From Streptomyces sp. cg36 (GTDB taxonomy: Bacteria; Actinomycetota; Actinomycetes; Streptomycetales; Streptomycetaceae): a stretch of DNA of 64,000 nucleotides. Under the pieces are notes generated by a model. The model was not told the origin of the DNA. It did no database searches and saw nothing but the letters and a program-made list of their open reading frames with translations. Positions 57,760 through 64,000 of the stretch are shown in pieces (positions within the stretch are counted from its first letter, which is position 1; each line of letters starts with the position of its first letter). The translations under genes and the position numbers were made by a program. The stretch lies in the NCBI RefSeq assembly GCF_041080675.1, contig NZ_CP163520.1:6725501-6789500 (forward strand). Direction: 5' to 3'.

Positions 57760-59171
57760 GGGCGCTCCCCTTCCGCCGCCGCCACGGCACGCACGAGTTC
57801 GTCGCGCGGCGGCGGCGCGGCGCCGGTGGCGACGGCGCCCTGCGGGGCCTGGGCGACCCGGTGCCGGAACTTCTCGTCCCCGAACACCTCGTCCGGCGTG
57901 GCCAGCCCCATGAGGACCCGGGTGAGGCCGCGCCACACCGTGCCGTCGTGCGCGGCGGTGGCACGCACGGCCTGGCCGGGGGCGGCGGGCGACAGCGGGC
58001 GCCGGTACACCATGGCGTTCCACCGGGCGATCCGCTCGCGGTCGGCGTCCGCCGCGTGCTCGTACCAGGGGCGCAGAAGCGTTTCGGCGAAGTCGGCCGC
58101 CGCGTCGCGCCACTGCTCGGCGGGCCGGGCGGCCAGCACGTCGGCCAGCCCGAACGCCTGGGCCAGCGCCAGGGACATCCCGCGGCCGAAGAGCGGATCG
58201 GTGACGCAGGCCGCGTCCCCCACCGGGAACAGGCCCGCCACCGGGGGGCGCAGGGCCGTGGCGCGCAGCGAGTTGGCCGGGCTGGTGATGACGTGGACGG
58301 CGGAGTGCGGCGCGCTCACGGACTCGTCCAGCCACTCGGTGAGGCCCGGAGTGGCACGGGCCGCCGCCGTGAAGGCGTCCGGGTCGCGCAGCCCGGCGAG
58401 CGCGGGATCGCCCGGCAGCGTGCCCAGGGCGATCGAGAAGGTGCCGGCGTCGGCCGGGTGCAGCACGCCCGCGTAGTGGTCCCAGATGTCCCCGGCCGCA
58501 TGGCCGCGGTTGAGCGGGCCGGGCAGCGAGCCGCTCCGCAGCCGGTAGAACCGGCTGAAGCCGCGCAGCCCCGACGGGCTCGTCTCGTCGGCCTCGACCG
58601 GGATCCCGGCCTCGGTCAGCCAGCCCCGGGCCGCCGCGCGGCGGCCGGTGGCGTCCACGACCACATCGGCGGCCAGATGGGCGCCGTCGGTCGTCACGAC
58701 GCCGCGCACGGCCCGCCCGTCCGGGCCGAGCCGCAGCCCGCGCACCGTGGTGCCGTGCCGGATGTCCACCTGGGGCAGGGCCGCGACCGCGCGGTACAGC
58801 ACCATTTCGAGCGTGGTGCGGCGGCAGCCGAGCGCCACCAGGTCGTCATCACCCACCTCGCGCGCGCGGTCGGTCGCACCCTGCGGCAACGCGCGCGTGA
58901 GGTCGAACAGCGGGGCGCCGGAGGCGACCAGCCGCTCCAGGACCTCGGGCGCGCGCTTGCGCAGGGTGCGCACGCCGAGCGAGGTCAGGGTGTGCGAGTG
59001 CTGGGCCTGCGGCACGGTCGGCCGCTGCCAGCGGTTGTGGAGGTCGCACATCGCGCCGCGGGGCGGCGGCGCGGAGCGCTCCAGGACCACCACCTGCCGT
59101 CCGGTCCCGGCGAGGGCGAGCGCGGCGGCCAGACCCGCGACGCTGCCTCCCACGACCAGCGCTGCGGGCAT
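57756..59171 (-). CDS. FAD-dependent monooxygenase
   Basis: A 471-residue flavoprotein of the aromatic-hydroxylase/halogenase superfamily. LVVGGSVAGLAAALALAG near residue 5 binds FAD. FPVGDAACVTDPLFGRGMSL near residue 310 is the GD motif, and VVVDATGRRAAAR is typical. There is no obvious tryptophan-halogenase WxWxIP motif. It most likely hydroxylates or oxidises the pathway intermediate. It starts 1 nt after the methyltransferase stop. Confidence 0.88.
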   Translation of the reverse strand: MPAALVVGGSVAGLAAALALAGTGRQVVVLERSAPPPRGAMCDLHNRWQRPTVPQAQHSHTLTSLGVRTLRKRAPEVLERLVASGAPLFDLTRALPQGATDRAREVGDDDLVALGCRRTTLEMVLYRAVAALPQVDIRHGTTVRGLRLGPDGRAVRGVVTTDGAHLAADVVVDATGRRAAARGWLTEAGIPVEADETSPSGLRGFSRFYRLRSGSLPGPLNRGHAAGDIWDHYAGVLHPADAGTFSIALGTLPGDPALAGLRDPDAFTAAARATPGLTEWLDESVSAPHSAVHVITSPANSLRATALRPPVAGLFPVGDAACVTDPLFGRGMSLALAQAFGLADVLAARPAEQWRDAAADFAETLLRPWYEHAADADRERIARWNAMVYRRPLSPAAPGQAVRATAAHDGTVWRGLTRVLMGLATPDEVFGDEKFRHRVAQAPQGAVATGAAPPPRDELVRAVAAAEGERP

Positions 59172-59172
59172 C

Positions 59173-60030
59173 TCAGCGCCGCCGACCGTGGATGAAGAAC
59201 ACCCGGCGGACGTTCGCCACGTGGCGCGGCGGCACGGGGTCGGGCCAGCGGCCGAAGTCGGCGCCCGGCTCCCCGGGCTGGACGGCCTCGACGGAGAAGC
59301 CCAGCGCGTCGAAGAGCGCCTCGGGCTCGTCGGTCCCGAAGAGCCACGGGCAGCCCCAGCCCGCGAAGACGTCCAGCAGCCCCCGCATCTCGGGGAGTGT
59401 CAGGGCGGCGCTGTTGACGAGGTCGGCGGCGATGCGGCTGCCGGGCGCGGAGATCGCGGCGACGCGTTCCAGGATGCGGTGGGTGTCCTGCTCGGGGATG
59501 TAGTAGAGCAGCCCCTCCAGCAGCCAGGTGGAGGGCAGTGAGGGGTCGTACCCGGCCGCGATGAGGTCGTTCTCCCAGTCGGGGGAGGTGAGGTCGACGG
59601 CGACCGTGCGGTGGTCGGTACGGGGCTCGACGCCCCCCAGCCGCTCCGCCTTGTGGGCGAGCACGGCCGGGCGGTCGACCTCGTAGTAGCGCAGCCCCTC
59701 GGGCCAGTCGAGCCGGTACGCGCGCGAGTCCATGCCGGCCGGTGCCAGCACGATCTGGTGCATCCCGGGCTCGCGCGCGGCCTCCTGGAGGTAGTCGTCG
59801 AAGTACCGGGTGCGGATGGCGTTGTAGTCCGGGGTGCTGGGGAGCGTACGGGCCGAGTCCGCGGGGAACGTCGCCGACCGGATCTCCGCCAGCAGGTCGG
59901 GGCCGATGTCGCCGCAGAGCGCGTCCGCGTGGGGATCCTGGTAGATGCGGTCGGGCCGACGCGTCTCGGCCGCCCGCAGGGCGGCGGTGAGCAGAGCGGT
60001 GCGTTCGACTGCGTCGAGCGGTGCGGTCAC
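59173..60030 (-). CDS. SAM-dependent methyltransferase, LCM/TIGR00027 type
   Basis: A 285-residue methyltransferase of the leucine carboxyl methyltransferase-like family. RTALLTAALRAAETRRPDRI begins it, VLAPAGMDSRAYRLDWPEG is the family SAM motif, and TWLLEGLLYYIPEQDTHRIL continues. Members methylate carboxyl or hydroxyl groups of metabolites. GTG at 60030 has AAGGAG about 11 nt upstream. It lies 102 nt downstream of the GH3 gene. Confidence 0.88.
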   Translation of the reverse strand: MTAPLDAVERTALLTAALRAAETRRPDRIYQDPHADALCGDIGPDLLAEIRSATFPADSARTLPSTPDYNAIRTRYFDDYLQEAAREPGMHQIVLAPAGMDSRAYRLDWPEGLRYYEVDRPAVLAHKAERLGGVEPRTDHRTVAVDLTSPDWENDLIAAGYDPSLPSTWLLEGLLYYIPEQDTHRILERVAAISAPGSRIAADLVNSAALTLPEMRGLLDVFAGWGCPWLFGTDEPEALFDALGFSVEAVQPGEPGADFGRWPDPVPPRHVANVRRVFFIHGRRR

Positions 60031-60132
60031 GGCGTTCGTGTCTCCTTCGGTCGGATGTGTACGGGTGGGGACGGGGGCGCCCGCGGCCGGGTAGGGATGG
60101 TCGCGGCGCGGGCTGCCCCGGGGGCGCGCCGG

Positions 60133-61833
60133 TCAGGCGTCGGCCCCTTCGGTCAGCTGCTGCCACTGACGGGCGTCCTGGCGGAAGAGGCGGTCCTTCA
60201 CCTGGGTGGGGCGGACCCCGGTGGCGACGGTCGTCTGCCAGTCGCGCAGGAAGGCGTCGGGGTGCAGATGGCGCAGGGCGGGAGAGCCGAGGCGTCGCTC
60301 CACGCGCGCGTGGAGGTAGCCGGGCGACTCCTCGCCCAGGGCCCGGTCGAGGTCGGCCAGGAACCGGCGGTCCTCGTCGTAGCTCCAGGGGGTGGGGGAG
60401 GCGAGGGCGAACTCGTACGCGGGGGTGCCCGTCGCGTCCGGGCGCACCCGGCAGGCCACGTTGCGCAGTTCGAGACCGCTCGCGGCCAGCGCGGCCGTGA
60501 GGGCGCGGACGGTCTGGGCGTCGCGCAGCCGCTCCCCGACGGCGTCGCTGAGCGAGCCGCGCCCCGCGTACTGGAGGCGGGGCACTCCGTCGCGGTGGTC
60601 CAGTACGCGGGCCACGTCGCCCCCGGCGTAGCGGTAGAGGCCGCCGATGTGGCTGAAGACCACGTGGTAGTCGCGCCCCGGTTCGAGCTCGTCGGGCCGC
60701 AGGGTAGCGCTGTGCGCGGTGAGTTCCGCGTCGGCGTCGACGAACTCGTAGAGGGCCGCGGTGGCCACCAGGCTGCCCGCCGTCGGGTGGCGGTCCAGCG
60801 GGACGGCCAGGGGGCCTTCGGAGGCCGCCACGGGGGCGGGCAGCAGGGTGACGCCCGCCCCGAACTCCTCGCGCAGCCGGGGCAGGTAGAGCGAGGCGAG
60901 ACCGGTGGTCCAGCAGAACAGGGCGCGCATGCGGGGCCAGACGTGGGCCGGACGCACGGTGCCGTGGCGGCGGGCCAGCTCGGCGAGCTCCACCGCGCGC
61001 CGCGGGTTGGGCGCGGTGTGCGGATGGCCCGCCAGGGTGCCGTCGCGGACGTCCTGGACGATCCGGGGCCACCACTGGTTCAGCTGGTACGGCAGGGCGG
61101 CGACCATGGCGGGGTTGATGCCGATGACGCAGCGCACGTCGCTCTCGACGGCCATCCGCAGCCGCAGGTACATCTTCTCCAGGTGGTCGCCCGGGTCGAC
61201 CGGGACGGGCAGCACGGCCCAGGGCGCGCCGGTGCCGGGCTCGGCCGAGAGCGGTTCGCCGAAGGTGGTCCCGAGGTCGGCCTGGCTGGCGCCGACGTGC
61301 GGGTGGCCGGAGGCGGTGACCGGGGGAGCGGCGATCGGGTCGTGCTTGAGGTTGAGCACCGCGTCCGGACTCGCCAGCACGTCGGGGAAGTGCTCGATCA
61401 GCGGCGCCCAGGCGGCGAAGTAGAAGGGGAAGAACGTGGTCCGCATGAACCCCGGCGTGACCGGGATCTTCTTGTGGGCGCCGGTGGTCCCGCTGCTGGT
61501 GAAGAAGACCTCGGGCCGGTCGGCGCTCAGCACGTTCGCCTCCCCGGCCGCCGCCCGCTCGATCCACGGCGCGAGCGCGCCGTAGTCCCGGATCGGCACC
61601 GCCGCGCGGAACTCCTCCAGGGTCCTGATCCGGCCGAACCCGTGCTCGCGCCCGAAGGCGGTGCCGGCGTTGAACGACAGCAGCGCCTCCAGGACCCGCC
61701 GCTGCGCACCCGCCGCGTCCGCGCAGGCGTCCCGCAGCACCGCGCGCTCGTGGAAGACGCGCTCGCGGTAGCGGGCGAGCCGCTCCGGGTCGGCCCAGGA
61801 GCCGACGCCCTCGCGCTGCTCAGACGTAGTCAT
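60133..61833 (-). CDS. GH3-type acyl-acid amido synthetase
   Basis: A 566-residue GH3 family protein (the plant auxin-responsive GH3 fold, ANL superfamily). The ATP loop FFTSSGTTGAHKKIPVT is at 111-126, and GLYRYAGGDVARV is the later adenylate motif. It should adenylate a carboxylic acid and link it to an amine. It replaces the NRPS or PKS that one would expect in a pathway, making it the probable core bond-forming enzyme of the operon. Its start overlaps the upstream kinase-like gene by 14 bp. Confidence 0.88.
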   Translation of the reverse strand: MTTSEQREGVGSWADPERLARYRERVFHERAVLRDACADAAGAQRRVLEALLSFNAGTAFGREHGFGRIRTLEEFRAAVPIRDYGALAPWIERAAAGEANVLSADRPEVFFTSSGTTGAHKKIPVTPGFMRTTFFPFYFAAWAPLIEHFPDVLASPDAVLNLKHDPIAAPPVTASGHPHVGASQADLGTTFGEPLSAEPGTGAPWAVLPVPVDPGDHLEKMYLRLRMAVESDVRCVIGINPAMVAALPYQLNQWWPRIVQDVRDGTLAGHPHTAPNPRRAVELAELARRHGTVRPAHVWPRMRALFCWTTGLASLYLPRLREEFGAGVTLLPAPVAASEGPLAVPLDRHPTAGSLVATAALYEFVDADAELTAHSATLRPDELEPGRDYHVVFSHIGGLYRYAGGDVARVLDHRDGVPRLQYAGRGSLSDAVGERLRDAQTVRALTAALAASGLELRNVACRVRPDATGTPAYEFALASPTPWSYDEDRRFLADLDRALGEESPGYLHARVERRLGSPALRHLHPDAFLRDWQTTVATGVRPTQVKDRLFRQDARQWQQLTEGADA

Positions 61834-62470
61834 GACGCACCACCTCCCGTACGGCCTCGGCGGTGCGCTCGGGGGAGTCCTGCTGCTCGACGACGGTCAC
61901 CGGGAGGTGGCGGACCTCGTCCCGCATCAGCTTCTCCAGGTCGCTCTGGTAGCGCTCGAAGGAGGCGCGGTCGGGCTGTTCGCCGTAGTGCTCCAGACGG
62001 TTCAGCCGGGTCCCGTGGCGGCTGCGGCGCCACGCCTCGTGCGGCGAGACCTTCAGGTAGACGACGTGGCGCGGCTGGGGGAACGAGCGCCACCAGTCGT
62101 ACATGGGGTTGTCGCGCACTCCGGCCAGCCGGCACTTCGCGAGGATCTTGTAGTAGTACGAGTCGACCAGTACGGGCCGCTCCCCGGCGGTGTCCGCGGC
62201 GGTCAGGAGCTGGTCGCGCAGGTGGACCACGGCCGTCTGGAACATGCTGGCCATGAAGTCCGGCGAGTAGGCCCCGTCCGGCAGGGCCACGTCCTTGACC
62301 ACGTCGCGCCGCAGCCTGCCGATCAGCGAGTGCCGGGCGGCCAGGAAGCGGTCGTCGACCGAGACGACCGGCAGTGGCTCCGGATCGTTCGCGAGCCGGG
62401 TGATCGCCGATGACTTTCCCGCGTAATCGCCCCCGAGAAGGACAGAAAATAATGGAACAATCGATGACAT
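61820..62470 (-). CDS. P-loop kinase-like protein (thymidylate-kinase fold)
   Basis: A 216-residue NTP-binding protein. GGDYAGKSS at 13-21 is the Walker A loop and resembles dNK/dTMP kinases. DSYYYKILAKCRLAGVRDNP, then PRHVVYLKVSPHEAWRR, gives the later base and lid regions. It probably phosphorylates a small substrate in the operon's pathway. The ATG at 62470 has AAGGAG 11 nt upstream. It is the first gene of the minus-strand operon, divergent from yigZ. Confidence 0.82.
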   Translation of the reverse strand: MSSIVPLFSVLLGGDYAGKSSAITRLANDPEPLPVVSVDDRFLAARHSLIGRLRRDVVKDVALPDGAYSPDFMASMFQTAVVHLRDQLLTAADTAGERPVLVDSYYYKILAKCRLAGVRDNPMYDWWRSFPQPRHVVYLKVSPHEAWRRSRHGTRLNRLEHYGEQPDRASFERYQSDLEKLMRDEVRHLPVTVVEQQDSPERTAEAVREVVRHDYV

Positions 62471-62641
62471 ATCGGGGCAGCTCCTTATGGATCGGCGCAC
62501 TCTCTGCTGTGGCACGACTCCTCAGAGGGAGCGTGCATGCGGCGGCTATAGGGAGAGTTGAGGATCAAGGGGGAGTACGTGCGGAGGTCCACCCTCCGTC
62601 CATCGGACAGGCATACCCGGACCACCGCATAGGGTGGTCGT

Positions 62642-63268
62642 ATGCAGGAGCAGTACCGGACGATCGCCCGCGAGGGCGTGCACGAGACCGAGATCAACCG
62701 ATCCCGGTTCCTCTGCGCGCTCGCCCCCGCCGCCACCGAACAGGAGGCACAGGACTTCATCGCGCGCGTGCGCAAGGAGCACCCGACGGCGACCCACAAC
62801 TGCTTCGCGTACGTGATCGGCGCCGACGCCGCCGTGCAGAAGGCCAGCGACGACGGCGAGCCCGGCGGCACCGCGGGCGTCCCGATGCTCCAGATGCTCA
62901 CCCGCCGCGAGGTGCGCTACGCCGTCGCCGTCGTCACCCGCTACTACGGCGGGGTCAAGCTCGGCGCGGGCGGTCTGATCCGCGCCTACGGAGGCGTGGT
63001 CGGCGAAGCCCTCGACGCCCTCGGCACCGTGGTGCGCCGCCGCTACCGGCTGGCCACCGTCACCGTCGACCACCAGCGCGCCGGCAAGCTGGAGAACGAC
63101 CTGCGGGCCACCGGCCGCGCCGTGCGCGAGGTGCGCTACGCCGAAGCCGTCACGATCGAGATCGGCGTCCCCGAGGCGGACGTCGCCGCGCTGCGCGCCT
63201 GGCTCGCGGACGTCACCGCGGGCACCGCGACGCTGGAGCTCGGCGGAGAGGCGTACGGCACCGCGTGA
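62642..63268 (+). CDS. YigZ/IMPACT family protein
   Basis: A 208-residue protein: SRFLCALAPAATEQEAQDFI, then HNCFAYVIG and GEPGGTAGVPMLQML, the YigZ signature, and VVTRYYGGVKLGAGGLIRAYG. The C-terminal DUF1949 domain follows. It is likely a ribosome- or translation-linked protein by analogy with IMPACT. TAGGGT at 62630-62635 lies 6 nt before the ATG with no ribosome site, so it is leaderless. Confidence 0.92.
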   Translation: MQEQYRTIAREGVHETEINRSRFLCALAPAATEQEAQDFIARVRKEHPTATHNCFAYVIGADAAVQKASDDGEPGGTAGVPMLQMLTRREVRYAVAVVTRYYGGVKLGAGGLIRAYGGVVGEALDALGTVVRRRYRLATVTVDHQRAGKLENDLRATGRAVREVRYAEAVTIEIGVPEADVAALRAWLADVTAGTATLELGGEAYGTA

Positions 63269-63338
63269 GCCCTGTGAACCGTACCGGTGAGGCAGTTGCC
63301 GCCCGGGATGTCCGACCCCACCGATACCCTCGGGGATC

Positions 63339-64000
63339 ATGAGGCTCCTGCACACGTCGGACTGGCACCTGGGACGGTCGTTCCACCGGGTGAGCCTGCT
63401 CGACGCCCAGGCCGCGTTCCTCGACCACCTGGTGGCGACGGTGCGCGAGCGCGACGTGGACGCGGTCCTGGTGGCCGGTGACGTCTACGACCGGGCCGTG
63501 CCGCCGCTCGCGGCCGTGGAGCTCTTCGACCGCGCCATCCACCGCCTCGCCGAGGCGGACGTGCCGACCGTGATGATCTCCGGGAACCACGACTCGGCCC
63601 GACGGCTCGGCGTCGGCGCCGGCCTCATCGAGCGCGCGGGCATCCACCTGCGCACCGACCCGGCGGGCTGCGCCACGCCCGTGCTGCTCTCCGACGCCCA
63701 CGGAGAGGTGGCCTTCTACGGACTTCCCTACCTCGAACCGGCCCTGGTCCGCGACGAGTTCAAGACCGCCAAGGCCGGACACGAGCAGGTGCTGGGCGCT
63801 GCCATGGACCGCGTCCGGGCGGACCTCGCCGCACGCGCGCCGGGCACCCGCTCCGTCGTCCTCGCCCACGCCTTCGTGGCGGGCGGCGAGCCCAGCGACA
63901 GCGAGCGCGACATCACCATCGGCGGAGTGGCCGCCGTGCCCGCCGGAGTCTTCGACGGCGTCGACTACGTGGCGCTGGGCCATCTGCACGGCAGCCAGGC
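63339..64000 (+). CDS. sbcD: Exonuclease SbcD, N-terminal part
   Basis: The first 220 residues of the Mre11-like nuclease. Metallophosphatase motifs: SDWHLGRSF (D8, H10), AGDVYDRAVP (D48), ISGNHDSARR and LGHLHGSQ at the edge. It works with the ATPase SbcC in processing DNA hairpins and breaks; sbcC should follow outside the window. TACCCT at 63325-63330 is 8 nt before the ATG, a leaderless start. The gene is cut only by the window end. Confidence 0.95.
   Translation, partial: MRLLHTSDWHLGRSFHRVSLLDAQAAFLDHLVATVRERDVDAVLVAGDVYDRAVPPLAAVELFDRAIHRLAEADVPTVMISGNHDSARRLGVGAGLIERAGIHLRTDPAGCATPVLLSDAHGEVAFYGLPYLEPALVRDEFKTAKAGHEQVLGAAMDRVRADLAARAPGTRSVVLAHAFVAGGEPSDSERDITIGGVAAVPAGVFDGVDYVALGHLHGSQ

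Noticed and set aside
61820-62470. The kinase-like protein as a housekeeping thymidylate kinase (tmk)
   Set aside because: The DRY/DRF and lid motifs of Tmk are not seen, and it is embedded in a biosynthetic operon overlapping a GH3 gene, so only the fold is assigned.
1-64000. tRNA or rRNA genes, CRISPR arrays, insertion sequences, phage integrases
   Set aside because: No T-arm/anticodon pattern, no spaced direct repeats, and no transposase or integrase motif was found on either strand.

Overview
The window is very GC-rich with strong third-position GC bias, many GTG/TTG starts, Tat/lipobox exported proteins, a tuf3-type EF-Tu and an FxSxx-COOH (Fxs) peptide system. All of this points to a Streptomyces (or close actinomycete) chromosome. 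About 66 protein-coding genes are supported. No rRNA, tRNA, CRISPR array, insertion sequence or prophage was seen. Gene content, from gcvP through ung and lnt to tuf3, looks like conserved Streptomyces core or core/arm-boundary sequence with two accessory blocks inserted.

Layout. 1-8.7 kb: the 3' end of gcvP, a small DUF5999-like protein, an unknown protein, a GCS2-type glutamate-cysteine ligase, an exported binding-protein/VWA fusion, a CPBP membrane protease, PhzF, a PadR regulator and an SRPBCC protein. 8.9-20 kb: a Clp_N protein, three EamA exporters, a MocR regulator divergent from a flavin-binding oxidoreductase, a LysR regulator, an isochorismatase-fold pseudoenzyme, a Rieske lipoprotein and an S9 peptidase. 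20-30.5 kb: a HipA-like kinase/DUF3037 pair, two SDRs, a peptide-binding lipoprotein, ung with a DNA-damage type promoter, an oxidoreductase, lnt and an NTF2-fold protein. 30.5-43.8 kb: enoyl-CoA hydratase, uppP, two SNARE-associated membrane proteins, tuf3, a patatin, a spermidine synthase-like protein, an MFS exporter, two left-handed beta-helix proteins and an EamA exporter divergent from an XRE/cupin regulator.

Accessory block 1 (44.0-52.1 kb, plus strand) is a complete Fxs RiPP-like module. It has a 62-residue precursor ending F-Q-S-S-L, a radical SAM/SPASM maturase with an HExxH-bearing extension, a TIR protein, and a 1321-residue ATPase/TIR-like/NB-ARC/TPR protein. The genes are collinear, and the last two overlap. 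The architecture looks like a modified peptide attached to an NLR-like signalling or defence machine.

Accessory block 2 (62.5-53.5 kb, minus strand) is eight genes in one direction, most overlapping or 1 nt apart. They encode a P-loop kinase-like protein, a GH3-type acyl-acid amido synthetase, an LCM-type methyltransferase, an FAD monooxygenase, two proteins of unknown function, a LysR effector domain without a helix-turn-helix, and an alpha/beta hydrolase-methyltransferase fusion. It looks like an undescribed small-molecule pathway with no PKS or NRPS. A CoA-binding protein and a second hydrolase follow downstream. The window ends with a YigZ/IMPACT protein and the 5' part of sbcD.

A recurring feature is the leaderless promoter: at least 13 genes have a TANNNT-like -10 hexamer 6-8 nt before the start codon and no Shine-Dalgarno sequence. 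This was used to choose several starts.
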